NCBI RefSeq assembly: GCF_001467585.1
Contig: NZ_LNXY01000031.1
Location: 202,669 to 266,668, forward strand
Length of the DNA stretch: 64,000 nucleotides
Origin: Legionella drozanskii LLAP-1
GTDB taxonomy: Bacteria; Pseudomonadota; Gammaproteobacteria; Legionellales; Legionellaceae
Reading direction: 5' to 3'
Shown: one piece after another, positions 19,981-30,263 of the stretch
How positions within the stretch are numbered: the first letter of the stretch is position 1
Layout: every line of letters begins with the position of its first letter
Made by a program: the position numbers and the translations under genes
The notes under the pieces: model-generated
What the model saw: only the letters and a program-made list of their open reading frames with translations
Told to the model about the DNA's origin: nothing
Database searches by the model: none

Positions 19981-22767
19981 TCAGAGTACAGGCTGCTCTG
20001 TCTCAGAGTTAGTTATGAATACAAAATCTAAATCTATCTCTCCTTCTCCCTTTTTGAGAGCGGGTAAAGTATAGGATTTTTCTTTAGCATAGGGTTCTAA
20101 CGATCTAAGAAGAGGACAAAGAGAAGCTTCGCTAATTTCTGCCTGCAAAACAAGGTTTTGCTTTAGCTCTATCATTGTTTTTTTATTAAGCTCTTTTCCA
20201 ACCTCTTGGCTTCTGAGATCCCCTTTATCAGTACTTTCTTTTTCCTCATCTCTTTTTTTCTTTATGTCTTTTTTCATCGCATCCAAAATGGTCTTAAATA
20301 ATAGTGGATTTAAAGAAGTTGAAGTCATTTCGCCTTCGGCAAAAATAAAGGCGAGAATTCTTTCGTTACTGAGACCAGGATTTTTTGCTTCATCAAAATA
20401 GCCTCGAACTGTCTCACCTCTAATACGATTAGTTAAGATATTCCGCCACCAAGGTCCTTCATAAGCGGATACTGTCTTTAAAACCAATTCTTGGAATTCA
20501 GATTTAGACAGTTTAGCGACCCACTCATACATATAATCCTGCAATAGAAAGATATTTCTTTTTGCATAAATATGAGCGAATCGTTCATCATTTAAAACAA
20601 ATTCTCTTGCTTTTTGCACATAAAAAAGGCTATCAAACTCATCCTTATTAAAGGCGGTGCGAACACTCAATAGATTCACATCAATTTGCTCTGTATCTGC
20701 AAGCATTTTTGGAATTAAATGGGCAATTAACTGTGTGTTTAATGAGTTAGATTTAAGACCACTTACACTCAAAATCGTTGCCAAACGATCGGCACCATTT
20801 TCCTTCACTGATTCTTCCAAAAAATCTAAAACTGGGTTTTTACGCCCACGATTGGCAGTCACATTATAGAAACTCGGCTCATAATCTTGCTCAATGATTT
20901 CTTTAACATATTTATCAAATTGACCTTCAGGAAGCTTTGATGTCCAATTAAATAATGCTGTTAAACAAGAGATTACTACTTCTTCTTCAGTATGCTTACG
21001 TTTTAATAAGGCAGGATAATCATGCAGCGCCTCTGCATTAAGCGATTGATCTTTTTCTAATGATAAATGTCGCTGAAAATTTAGTCCGCCATAAATACAC
21101 TGTAAGTCCTCAAAAAATTTGGTTAATTGACCCGACCAAACATTCAGTTCCTTATTGCCTAAAATTGAATCAATTTCTTTTTCACAATTCTGCACTAACT
21201 TGATCATCTCTTCGAGGAAGATATTATTTTTTTCTACAGTCAAATCCTCTTGATCTAAGTTTTTATAATCAGTGAACAGGATATGAAACTGTCCAAAAAA
21301 ATGCTCGAAACGAATCAGCGCTCGCAGCAAATTATGCTCTGGATGACAATCAATTTGCTGTGATTCATTAATTTCTTCAGGCTCTCCTAAGAGCATCCAA
21401 GCTTTAGTTATTTCTTGATCTTCTCCCTCCAGGCGCGCTTTTTTAGGCATGGGAATGGGCACCATTCTAAGCTCATTCGCCAAGTTATTAGCTAGAATTT
21501 TCGCTTCTTCTATAACTGAGCTCAAAATTGGAACATGCGAATCTCGCCAAAATTTATGGTAATTCTTTTTCATCCGCTCCAAGTCATAGCGACCTTCTGG
21601 AGCCACATCATAAGCATTGAGAATGGGTTGTGAAGATTGGGGTTTCAAATCTTCATGTATTTTAATTTTTTGCGCCCTGGCTTCCATTTTTTGATTCTGG
21701 TTAGCTGCCCACTCCTGTATTTTTTTATACGCCGAAGGCTTATTACGTAAAAACTTGGCAAATCCGGATACCGGAATGCCATATTCGTTTTCTTCACAGC
21801 CCTGGTAATAAACCACTTCCGAACGAAATTCATCATATTCATTTTGAAAAACTCTAACCATATGATCAACAAACGATTTGTTATCGGTTTCGCTATTAAA
21901 TAGGAGGGGATATTCTCGCTCATAATCAAGCTTTGAAGAAAGAGAACTATAATCAAGAGGTAAATCACCTAGATATTCTTTAAGGCGTACACGCAGCATT
22001 TCTGGATCAAAACTAAGTAATTCTTTTAACAAAGCTTCAAACATTTGCTCCTGGAATTCAATTGAACCAGCTAAGGCTTGAAATGCCTCGGCCGCCTGAT
22101 AATGTTTATAATAATTAAAATTTCCAGGGATAGTATTTGCTGGCCAATGGGTTCTATTTAGCACATTAGGAAAAGTATCTAATTCCTCTGCTTTTAAACG
22201 CATCCCCTTTTTAGGTATGGGTTTGAGAATACCGTCAATATATCGGCCACCTTTCATTATGTGAGTAATGTGGTAGAGGATCATATCCCAATCTAGTAAG
22301 CCGAAAAGACTAAAATTATCGGGATGGCGATCGTCACATTTGTAACGCCATGCCGCGACTAATAGTTCAGCGACATTGTATTTAATAAGCGTTTCCTTAG
22401 AAGGACAAACGAGTTCTCTTTCCTTAGGATCAGTGGGAAGATTTTTGCCCGCACTTAACAAGGGTTTATAGCCAGGTAATTCAAAAGAGACTGTTCCCAG
22501 GATTTTCTTTCCTGTCTCATCAAAAACGAGTCGATCTTCGGCCGCTTTATCCCCTAAAGAAAGACGCAGCGCAACACTCGCAGCGACAGAGTATTTAGCT
22601 AATAGAGGGGGGTAATCATCGGCGATAGGCTTAAAATACGCGATCTGTTCTTGGCCATCAGCGTCAAATAATCGAACTTTTTTAACTTCATGGCCTGAGG
22701 GGGTAACTACTTGCCCTTCGAGGTATTGTAACTGACTAATATAGAGTGCCTTCGATGGCAGAGACAT
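19981..22767 (-). CDS. large protein with atypical lipid/protein kinase-like motif, candidate effector (MavQ-like)
   Basis: The ATG at 22767 follows AGGAAGAG at five bases; the upstream TTG at 22785 lacks such a site. The 928-residue protein has an N-terminal region with kinase features: YFKP (candidate ATP-binding Lys46), DDRHPDNF near residues 145-152 (catalytic-loop pattern as in PI3/PI4-kinases) and LLDWDM near 157-162 (metal-binding D.D, in the position of DFG). The remaining 700 residues are helical and charged, without signal peptide or membrane segment. From memory this resembles the Legionella effector MavQ, an atypical PI 3-kinase; the match is at motif level only. Confidence 0.68.
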   Translation of the reverse strand: MSLPSKALYISQLQYLEGQVVTPSGHEVKKVRLFDADGQEQIAYFKPIADDYPPLLAKYSVAASVALRLSLGDKAAEDRLVFDETGKKILGTVSFELPGYKPLLSAGKNLPTDPKERELVCPSKETLIKYNVAELLVAAWRYKCDDRHPDNFSLFGLLDWDMILYHITHIMKGGRYIDGILKPIPKKGMRLKAEELDTFPNVLNRTHWPANTIPGNFNYYKHYQAAEAFQALAGSIEFQEQMFEALLKELLSFDPEMLRVRLKEYLGDLPLDYSSLSSKLDYEREYPLLFNSETDNKSFVDHMVRVFQNEYDEFRSEVVYYQGCEENEYGIPVSGFAKFLRNKPSAYKKIQEWAANQNQKMEARAQKIKIHEDLKPQSSQPILNAYDVAPEGRYDLERMKKNYHKFWRDSHVPILSSVIEEAKILANNLANELRMVPIPMPKKARLEGEDQEITKAWMLLGEPEEINESQQIDCHPEHNLLRALIRFEHFFGQFHILFTDYKNLDQEDLTVEKNNIFLEEMIKLVQNCEKEIDSILGNKELNVWSGQLTKFFEDLQCIYGGLNFQRHLSLEKDQSLNAEALHDYPALLKRKHTEEEVVISCLTALFNWTSKLPEGQFDKYVKEIIEQDYEPSFYNVTANRGRKNPVLDFLEESVKENGADRLATILSVSGLKSNSLNTQLIAHLIPKMLADTEQIDVNLLSVRTAFNKDEFDSLFYVQKAREFVLNDERFAHIYAKRNIFLLQDYMYEWVAKLSKSEFQELVLKTVSAYEGPWWRNILTNRIRGETVRGYFDEAKNPGLSNERILAFIFAEGEMTSTSLNPLLFKTILDAMKKDIKKKRDEEKESTDKGDLRSQEVGKELNKKTMIELKQNLVLQAEISEASLCPLLRSLEPYAKEKSYTLPALKKGEGEIDLDFVFITNSETEQPVL

Positions 22768-22909
22768 AGCTCTTCCTAATTCCAAATCCTTGAATAATTC
22801 ATATTAATCAGAAATGAGATGCCAGTTCAATAGTATTAATAAAAGCTAAACTGCATTTACATGAAATAAATTGTAAATTCGCTGGCCAAAATTGAAGGTT
22901 TGATAACGC

Positions 22910-24136
22910 TTAATTGGGTATTGCTTCTACATTTAAGCTATTTTTAAACAGATGCTGATTAGACTTCAACAAAAGTACACTTAAAATTGCTACGGTACTC
23001 ACTAAAGCTCCGGGTAGCCAATTCGCACCTAATTTAACCGCCTGTTCTGCAAGAGGAAGGCTGACCGCACCGAGGCTAGCTGCTAGAGCCCAAACCGTTG
23101 ATACACCTCGACAGCGATATTGAGCGGGTAATTGCAAGTACAGCAAATAATAAAGTGCTGAACAAGCTAAGGCATTGGCGATCGCATAGCCTAATACAGA
23201 TAGCAAAACTGCTCGAGATAAATAAACCGTCGTAAAGAAAAAAAGGCAGGGAGCAGCTAGACTAATCAGAACCATACTAGCCTGCATTAAACGGTAAACC
23301 TGCGATGGCTGTGAAAAATAAGCGATGGGGAGGGCCAATAAGGCAGAGAGTAATTGAGCTACTGATCCTGTCCAAGCGCATTGCGTTTTAGACCACAATT
23401 GCTTATCAATGGCAAATGACACCCAAAACACATTACAGATATACACCGTCACACTCACAAAAGCACCGACAATCGCAATATTCAGCAGACCGCGCCAATG
23501 CGTTATCCAAATCGCATGAATAGGCAGATTATCTTTTTGGAACTCTGGGGATTCGCGCAAACGCTTACGCAAACGACATACCCATAATGATACAATACCA
23601 ACTGCTGCAAAAATCAACCGCCACGCCCACAGGATATTTAGGTATTGTAAAAGAGTCGCGAGTGCGGCACCCAAAAACATGCCTAAAGCCCCACTTGCAG
23701 CCACTAAACTGCCAGCAACTAGCGGCCTCTTTGGGTGATGTTCCACCAAAAACATGGCAGACGTATTAATTTCTCCTCCTAAAGCGAGACCTTGAGCAAT
23801 TCGTAAAACAAGCAGCCCCCAAGGCGCTAGAAAAGCAATTTGTGAATAAGTGGGTAATAAACATATGCCTAAGGTAGCAAATCCCATTAAAGCAGCAGAA
23901 AAAACCATCGGATTGCGTCGCCCGCTGAGATCAGCTTTTCGACCAAATATCCATCCACCCACTGGCCGAGCGAAATAGGCTGCTGCAAATAAGGCGAAAC
24001 TTAGCGTCAAACTATAGGAAGAAGGCGGAAAGAAATCATTCGCAAAAACCGATTTTGCTAAATAAAGATAAAGGCTAAAATCCAGCCATTCAAGGAAAAC
24101 CAGTGCTAATACTAAGACTAGACTACTGCGCTTCAT
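22910..24136 (-). CDS. MFS transporter, metabolite:H+ symporter (MHS/ProP-like) type
   Basis: The 408-residue protein has about 12 hydrophobic segments and the MFS signature between helices 2 and 3: GGWIFGRKADLSGRR near residues 60-75. The helix 4 region LVLRIAQGLALGGEI near 108-122 is typical of the MHS subfamily, which carries proline/betaine, alpha-ketoglutarate or citrate. The substrate cannot be assigned. Its ATG overlaps the stop of the 1120-residue gene by one base (TGATG), so the two are translationally coupled. Confidence 0.88.
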   Translation of the reverse strand: MKRSSLVLVLALVFLEWLDFSLYLYLAKSVFANDFFPPSSYSLTLSFALFAAAYFARPVGGWIFGRKADLSGRRNPMVFSAALMGFATLGICLLPTYSQIAFLAPWGLLVLRIAQGLALGGEINTSAMFLVEHHPKRPLVAGSLVAASGALGMFLGAALATLLQYLNILWAWRLIFAAVGIVSLWVCRLRKRLRESPEFQKDNLPIHAIWITHWRGLLNIAIVGAFVSVTVYICNVFWVSFAIDKQLWSKTQCAWTGSVAQLLSALLALPIAYFSQPSQVYRLMQASMVLISLAAPCLFFFTTVYLSRAVLLSVLGYAIANALACSALYYLLYLQLPAQYRCRGVSTVWALAASLGAVSLPLAEQAVKLGANWLPGALVSTVAILSVLLLKSNQHLFKNSLNVEAIPN

Positions 24137-27100
24137 CAGTCGCTCGGTGCTGCGGTGATTGTAGTGGCAACCTCCTGAAGCACTTGCTTATGGCGAGTGT
24201 TCAATGCTTCACTCGAGGCAGGTCGATAGAAAAATAGAAAATCACCTGTATTCTTTTGATGTACAAAATTAGCAATAGTTGCAGTAAACACGAGGGTTAG
24301 TATATTAACGATAATTGCCATTGCCATTCTAAGCTCAGGAGCCCTGTCTATTTCAACGACGTTCTTTATATGATTTTCCGCGCTGCTGATTTTTACAGTC
24401 AGCTCCTCTAGTTTTTGTTCAGTAGGCATCTCTTTAGGCGCATTCAATGCGTCATAAATTGCCTGATATAAATCCTTACGATAATGATGTTCGGATTCGA
24501 GTAAAAGCTCATATTTTACTTTCGTTGTCCTGTCGGTTTTTGCTTCGTCTTTTAACCTAGCTCTTATCGTTTGGCACTCTTCTTCGATTCGCAGGATTGC
24601 TCGATAGAGCTGCCTGCTTTTTTCATCATTTCTAACCACAAACTCAATAAATTGATCATCAAAGTCAAGCGCGCGAAGGCGATTGATCAGAATTAAGCAC
24701 TCATCCAAATTATAAGCTTGCGTTCTAAGTCGAGCATTTTCTATATTTTTGCCGATATTTGCATAGTCGGCGCTTATTCTCCGACTCCTAATTCCAGCTG
24801 GTAATAGTTCGGCTAAATAAGGATGAAGCTGATTTTTAGTGGTTGTCCTTGTTAATAAAAGACGAAAATCATGGCCCTCTTTATCATCCTGCATTGCTAG
24901 CTGAAAAGCAGACTGGCTCTCCGGTGCCATGTTACCCAGGTTAATAAGAGACGTGATAACAGTCCTTTGCAAAGGCTCATCAAAATGAAGTAGCGAATCA
25001 ACGGGCAGATGATGTCTTTGTATAGCAAGAGCCGCTTTAGCAAGTGATGGATTCCCTAACAACAGCTTAAAAGGGAGATCTACCAAGCCATGCAAATGAT
25101 AGCTAGCGAAGGCTTCGATGGCAGCAATCGTTGTTTCAGCTGACACATGATCCCGCGCTTCTAGAGCTGAAAAACTGGTAATTACCTCTTGGTATAATTT
25201 ATTTTTTTGCTCTTCATTTAAGAGAGAATCCTCGGCCAATTTAGATGTCAATAATTCTAGAGCTCGTGCTAACTCTTTTGCAATGTACTTCGTTTTAGTA
25301 AGCTGCTGCTCTGGCGTCACTTCGCATCTTTTGGCTATCGCAAAGACTTGTAGCTGTCCTAAAAATAAATTAGATAACACCCTGTCTTGTTCTGACTCCT
25401 GCAACCTCTTATATATTAGCCTAGCTTTCTCTTCTCTTAAGCGAATTTGGGCTTCTTCCCAATTGATTTCATGATTAACAAACTGTAAAACGACCGGCAA
25501 TATGGTCTCTAAATAGCCTTTGATGACATCATCTAACTTTTTGCCTCTAACTATATTAGCCACAGCTAATATTAACTGACAGGCAAAAGGTTGCTTTAGT
25601 TGCTCAAAGCTAAATTTAACGCCTCTACTAACTAGAAAGCTGGCTGTTTGATGTAAATCGGGGTTAAAAGCCAGTTCTTTTATCTGCTCTGCGAAGAATT
25701 TTTCCTCGTGTGCTGCAACAATTTGTTGAGCTAGATTGGGATAAATTTTAAAAGCCTCAATCAGCTGAGCAAATTCAATTGGTTTAAGTAGATTCTGACT
25801 TAATAATATAAGACATGCAGTTTTCCATTCACTATTGTTTAACCGATGAATTTCGCCTAACGCCACTAAGAAAATTTCCTCACCAAGCAGATTCCTAATA
25901 GTCGACTCTAATTGACAACTTGCCAGCAAATTAACAGCGGATACCACTGCGGGGTTTACTAAATAGGTCGCTAAACGCTCAAACCCAAGTTCGTCTAGAA
26001 TGAGTGCGGCCTTTAATTGTTCTGCACTACTGCAGTAATACAGCGACTCTAAAAATTCGCGATTCTTAGCTTCTACAAACCAATTGGCTAAAACCGACAA
26101 GAGTTCTTTCGATAAAGTGTTGCCGCCAAGCTGAGCGGTTTGCTCATATTTGTGAAGAACAGGGATGAAAAAGTCAGTCAGTTCGAGTAATTGCTTATTG
26201 CAAAGACTCTCATTTTTATCTTGTATCAAATATTCTGCTAAAAGCACTGGATCAAAAACGCGTTCAACAACTTGCGCAGTCCTTTGGTCTCCCAAAGTCT
26301 CATATAATTGCCCAAGAGTATGCTCAGAAATAGTTGGATATCTTAATAACAATCTGCACATCACTTCGTGACGAAAATTATCCTTAGGAAATTGCCAATC
26401 AAAAGTATTAAGGTAAATAAATTTTTGACAAACATCCTGATAGTTGGTTTCTTTGAGTGGAGTTAAAATCTCATAATGATCATTTTGAATAATAAAACTC
26501 AAGATAAGGGTTTTCTCTGCGTCAGCTAAATAGTCCGACAACAGAGCTTCATGCTCACCAGGGATCAACCGGTATAACTTCTTAACCAAAACCTTATCAT
26601 TCAAAATAAGGTCTTGTCTTTCAGCACTCAAACCAATGCGATCCATGAGTAGTAAGAGTTCTACCTGGTTTTCATTGCCAACTTCTAATGCACTAAGCCT
26701 CGCATAGAGATCAGAGCTGGGATCTAAACATTTTCGCACTTGTTGCGAACTAGGCTTTGTTTTACAGTCATTCAGTAACTTTAAGAGCTTGCTAGTTAAG
26801 ATCTCAGCTATTCTTGCGTTGAAGATTTCTAATAATTGCTCATTATCTTCAGTGTGTACAAAGGGTAGGAACAAATTAATAAGCTCTGCAGCGGGATTTA
26901 TCTCACCAGTGGGGGTTAATATTAGTCTGATAAATTTTTCGAGAGGGGGCGATGCTATTGCTTCAATTAGTGTCCTATCATTGACAGAGACGGACCTTAG
27001 ATCACAGGGGGACTTACACAATGGTTTTGGGTCAAATGAAGTTAAAACTTTAACCTCTGTTTCTTCGGGTGGCAAATTAGGATCTTTGGAAATCCCTATG

Positions 27101-27498
27101 ATCCATTTTGTAGGATCATCTTTTCGATAAGAGAGAGAGAGTCCGCGTAGGTGATTATCTTTATCAAAATAGCCAAAGCAGATTTTGATAAACTGAGGCA
27201 TAATTTGCTCTTCTTCGGTCTCATCTCTATTAAAAAAAGGGATCGGAACAGCACGTCCAGCGAAAAGCAAAAATAAATTGCCTCCCGTCATATTGCCCTG
27301 AGAATAGTTATTGGCCGGGCTTTGTTGCTCATCTAGCCATACACTTTTAAAATCGCGATATTGAGAAAGGGAGCCGAAAAATCGGGAGCGAGGGATATCG
27401 ATTTCAACTTGTTTTTTATCTGTTCCAGGAGCAACATATTGCGCTTTTCTAAAAGCGGGGAAAACAGTTTTTGCTTTACCTTGGATCAAATAGGGCAT
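24136..27498 (-). CDS. very large helical-repeat protein with C-terminal membrane segment, candidate effector
   Basis: I do not recognise this 1120-residue protein. The ATG at 27498 has a strong GGAGGAG seven bases upstream; ATG 27519 does not. Residues 1 to about 170 look beta-rich (GGNLFLLFAGRAVPIPFF, KICFGYFDKD, GLSLSYRKDD). Residues about 180-900 form a long series of amphipathic helices suggestive of an ARM/HEAT-like solenoid. A coiled coil follows, then one hydrophobic segment near residues 1055-1077 (MAMAIIVNILTLVFTATIANFV) and a short tail containing DFLFFYRPAS. No signal peptide. The architecture suits a host-membrane-tethered effector (inference). It is coupled to a downstream MFS gene. 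Confidence 0.68.
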   Translation of the reverse strand: MPYLIQGKAKTVFPAFRKAQYVAPGTDKKQVEIDIPRSRFFGSLSQYRDFKSVWLDEQQSPANNYSQGNMTGGNLFLLFAGRAVPIPFFNRDETEEEQIMPQFIKICFGYFDKDNHLRGLSLSYRKDDPTKWIIGISKDPNLPPEETEVKVLTSFDPKPLCKSPCDLRSVSVNDRTLIEAIASPPLEKFIRLILTPTGEINPAAELINLFLPFVHTEDNEQLLEIFNARIAEILTSKLLKLLNDCKTKPSSQQVRKCLDPSSDLYARLSALEVGNENQVELLLLMDRIGLSAERQDLILNDKVLVKKLYRLIPGEHEALLSDYLADAEKTLILSFIIQNDHYEILTPLKETNYQDVCQKFIYLNTFDWQFPKDNFRHEVMCRLLLRYPTISEHTLGQLYETLGDQRTAQVVERVFDPVLLAEYLIQDKNESLCNKQLLELTDFFIPVLHKYEQTAQLGGNTLSKELLSVLANWFVEAKNREFLESLYYCSSAEQLKAALILDELGFERLATYLVNPAVVSAVNLLASCQLESTIRNLLGEEIFLVALGEIHRLNNSEWKTACLILLSQNLLKPIEFAQLIEAFKIYPNLAQQIVAAHEEKFFAEQIKELAFNPDLHQTASFLVSRGVKFSFEQLKQPFACQLILAVANIVRGKKLDDVIKGYLETILPVVLQFVNHEINWEEAQIRLREEKARLIYKRLQESEQDRVLSNLFLGQLQVFAIAKRCEVTPEQQLTKTKYIAKELARALELLTSKLAEDSLLNEEQKNKLYQEVITSFSALEARDHVSAETTIAAIEAFASYHLHGLVDLPFKLLLGNPSLAKAALAIQRHHLPVDSLLHFDEPLQRTVITSLINLGNMAPESQSAFQLAMQDDKEGHDFRLLLTRTTTKNQLHPYLAELLPAGIRSRRISADYANIGKNIENARLRTQAYNLDECLILINRLRALDFDDQFIEFVVRNDEKSRQLYRAILRIEEECQTIRARLKDEAKTDRTTKVKYELLLESEHHYRKDLYQAIYDALNAPKEMPTEQKLEELTVKISSAENHIKNVVEIDRAPELRMAMAIIVNILTLVFTATIANFVHQKNTGDFLFFYRPASSEALNTRHKQVLQEVATTITAAPSD

Positions 27499-27624
27499 TA
27501 TCCGCTCCTCCGGACTCATGGACGTTATGAGTATAACACCCTTTTAATTTCGATGTTGCTTTTTAGCTAAACTTGTTCTTTTTTTGGATTAAATTAAATC
27601 AGAAAAGAATCTCATAAACCATAG

Positions 27625-27638
27625 GTTTCATGTGAAAC
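27625..27638. other. parS-like palindrome next to the parC stop
   Basis: GTTTCATGTGAAAC is one base from the parS core GTTTCACGTGAAAC (central CG to TG). It lies one base beyond the parC stop codon. ParB tolerance for the central change is uncertain. Confidence 0.4.
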
Positions 27639-27639
27639 C

Positions 27640-29886
27640 TTATTCAATTTTATTTGCTATAGACACCTGTAAAGCCGTTGCATTTTGCAAACCGCGTGGT
27701 AAGCGATTTCCACGACGACCTCTTTCACCTAGATAAAAGTTAAGATCTGCAGATTTCAAAGTAAAATGACGCTTTCCTGCATGGACTGTTAACGCATCTT
27801 CAGGGTAGAGAACTTGTAAATCAATGACAAATTCTTCGCGTTGTTCAGCTTTTGCAGAAGAGATATTAATTAATTTATTTCCTTTGCCGCGACTAAGCTC
27901 CGGCAACTCTTTGATAGGGAAAATAAGCAATCGACCTGCGTTGGTCACAGCAGCAATAAGTTGTGATTCCTTATTCGCAATTAGACGAGGCGTCATGACA
28001 CGGCTGTTTTCAGGCAATTTGATACAGGCTTTTCCATTGCGATTTTTTACATATAAATCTTGTAATTTGCTAATAAATCCATAGCCAGCATCGCTGGATA
28101 ATAATACCCAATTGTCTGCATCTCCCGAAATAAGACCTTCAAAAGAAATTCCCTCGGCAGGATTTAATTTACCAGTTAAAGGTTCACCTTGCCCGCGTGC
28201 AGATGGAAGTACATGCCCAGGCAAAGTATATACTTTTCCTTCACTATCAAAGAATATCACCTGTTGGTTACTTCGAGCATTGGTTTGGGCTTTAAACTCA
28301 TCGCCGGATTTATAACTCAATTCACGCCCATCAATATCATAGCCTTTTGCGGCACGAATCCAGCCTTTTTGCGAAAGGACCACGGTAATGGGCTCATTAG
28401 GTAAAATATCCTCTTCTTTTAAAGCCTGGGAATCCTGGCGCTCTATTAACGGGGAGCGTCTAACGTCCCCGTATTGATCTCTATCTGCAATAATTTCGTC
28501 TTTGACTAAAGATTTTAAACGCTTTTCACTGGCTAAAATGGTCTGTAGTCGATCGCGTTCCTTGCTCAACTCATCTAACTCTCCCCTTAGCTTGATTTCT
28601 TCTAATTTGGCTAGATGACGCAATTTCATTTCTAAAATTGCTTCAGCCTGCCTTTCACTAAGTTGGAAACGCTCCATTAATCCTTGCTTGGGATTATCAT
28701 GTTCTCGAATAATGGCAATTACTTCATCAATATTGAGATAGGCGACAATTAAACCTTCCAATACATGAATACGATCCAATACTTTTTCTAGCCGATATTC
28801 TAAACGCCTTTTTACTGTCGCTATGCGATAACTTAACCATTCCTGCAAAATGGTTAACAGCGATTTGACGCGCGGTTTGCCATCCAAACCTATCATATTG
28901 AAATTAACACGGTAGCTTCGTTCTAAATCAGTAGTCGCAAAGAGATGCGACATCAAGCCTTCCACGTCAACTCGATTAGATTTCGGAGAAATCACCAGGC
29001 GAGTAGGATGTTCGTGATCGGATTCATCGCGTAAATCTTCGATCATAGGCAATTTTTTTTGTTGCATCTGTGCAGCAATTTGTTCTACCACCTTCGCACC
29101 TGAAACTTGATAAGGAAGGGCAGTGATAACGATATTGTATTGCTCCTGGCAATATAGCGCACGCATTTTTATCGAGCCATTACCTGACTCATACATCGCT
29201 TTAATGGCGTGAGCAGGCGTAATTATTTCTGCTTCAGTAGGGAAATCAGGACCCTTGATATGGCTACGAACTTCGTCTAAAGTTGCCTTTGGATTATCCA
29301 ACAAAAGAATACAAGCATTAGCTACTTCAGTTAAGTTGTGGGGTAAAATATCAGAGGACATACCCACGGCAATGCCTGTTGCTCCATTCAATAATACATT
29401 GGGTAAGCGTGCAGGTAGTAGCGATGGCTCTTGCAAAGTACCGTCAAAATTATCGACCCATTCCACTGTACCTTGTTGTAGCTCAGATAATAATAACTCA
29501 GCATAAGCGGATAAGCGTGCTTCGGTATAACGCATTGCAGCGAAGGACTTAGGATCATCCGCGGATCCCCAGTTTCCTTGCCCATCGACGAAGGGATAAC
29601 GGTAAGAAAAAGGCTGCGCCATTAAAACCATTGCTTCATAGCAGGCCGTATCGCCATGAGGATGGAATTTACCTAAAACGTCCCCCACGGTACGGGCAGA
29701 TTTTTTGTATTTAGCAGTCGCTTTGAGCCCTAATTCAGACATTGCATAGACAATACGTCTTTGCACCGGTTTTAAGCCATCGGCAATATGGGGAAGTGCT
29801 CTATCAAGGATTACATACATTGAATAATCAAGGTAAGCCTTTTCGGTAAACTCGGTCAGCGTTTTACGCTCTATCGCATCATTCAT
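27640..29886 (-). CDS. parC: DNA topoisomerase IV subunit A
   Basis: The ATG at 29886 is chosen because [13 protein letters not shown] aligns with the E. coli ParC N-terminus; ATG 29895 and TTG 29907 are in frame. The 748-residue protein has the catalytic Tyr120 in [23 protein letters not shown], and the long C-terminal domain. With ParE it forms the A2B2 enzyme that decatenates daughter chromosomes. The quinolone-resistance region reads [10 protein letters not shown], so the position equivalent to E. coli Ser80 is Thr, while Glu84 is kept. No clear Shine-Dalgarno sequence is visible. Confidence 0.96.
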   Translation of the reverse strand: MNDAIERKTLTEFTEKAYLDYSMYVILDRALPHIADGLKPVQRRIVYAMSELGLKATAKYKKSARTVGDVLGKFHPHGDTACYEAMVLMAQPFSYRYPFVDGQGNWGSADDPKSFAAMRYTEARLSAYAELLLSELQQGTVEWVDNFDGTLQEPSLLPARLPNVLLNGATGIAVGMSSDILPHNLTEVANACILLLDNPKATLDEVRSHIKGPDFPTEAEIITPAHAIKAMYESGNGSIKMRALYCQEQYNIVITALPYQVSGAKVVEQIAAQMQQKKLPMIEDLRDESDHEHPTRLVISPKSNRVDVEGLMSHLFATTDLERSYRVNFNMIGLDGKPRVKSLLTILQEWLSYRIATVKRRLEYRLEKVLDRIHVLEGLIVAYLNIDEVIAIIREHDNPKQGLMERFQLSERQAEAILEMKLRHLAKLEEIKLRGELDELSKERDRLQTILASEKRLKSLVKDEIIADRDQYGDVRRSPLIERQDSQALKEEDILPNEPITVVLSQKGWIRAAKGYDIDGRELSYKSGDEFKAQTNARSNQQVIFFDSEGKVYTLPGHVLPSARGQGEPLTGKLNPAEGISFEGLISGDADNWVLLSSDAGYGFISKLQDLYVKNRNGKACIKLPENSRVMTPRLIANKESQLIAAVTNAGRLLIFPIKELPELSRGKGNKLINISSAKAEQREEFVIDLQVLYPEDALTVHAGKRHFTLKSADLNFYLGERGRRGNRLPRGLQNATALQVSIANKIE

Positions 29887-30263
29887 AAGATTCATTTTAA
29901 ATTTCAATCACAGATATTAGATCCGGTTATTCAAATGCTATTTTAGCATCAATTATAAAGGTCGCGAATAATAAGCACCTCAAACTGTGAATAACTTTGC
30001 AGGATCTTTCAAAATTAGAACAGTTAATTTTATATGTCTTTGATAAATAATAATTTTTTGTCGAAATAACTTTGGCTTGACAGACTTTCCTGTGGATAAG
30101 CTTGTGGATCGACAGTTGAATAAGTGCTTAACTCATTGTAAAAAGGAACAGTTACTAAGATTGGTTAATGTAACATAATAATTATACGAATATATACATT
30201 AGAGAATGATCGATAAACTAAAGCCTTAATGAAAACATTAAGGCTTGTTTTATTTATTTAGAA
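29887..30263. other. atpC-parC gap with DnaA-box-like sites
   Basis: This AT-rich 377-base gap holds the ATP synthase terminator (30221-30246) and presumably the parC promoter. It also has three DnaA-box-like 9-mers in one orientation: TGTGAATAA (29986-29994), TGTGGATAA (30091-30099, perfect complement of TTATCCACA) and TGTGGATCG (30103-30111). No gene is seen. Confidence 0.55.
30221..30246 (-). terminator. rho-independent terminator of the ATP synthase operon
   Basis: AAGCCTTAATG (30221-30231) and CATTAAGGCTT (30236-30246) form a perfect 11-bp stem with an AAAA/TTTT loop, about 18 bases past the atpC stop. On the minus strand it is followed by a T-rich TAGTTTA run. Confidence 0.8.
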
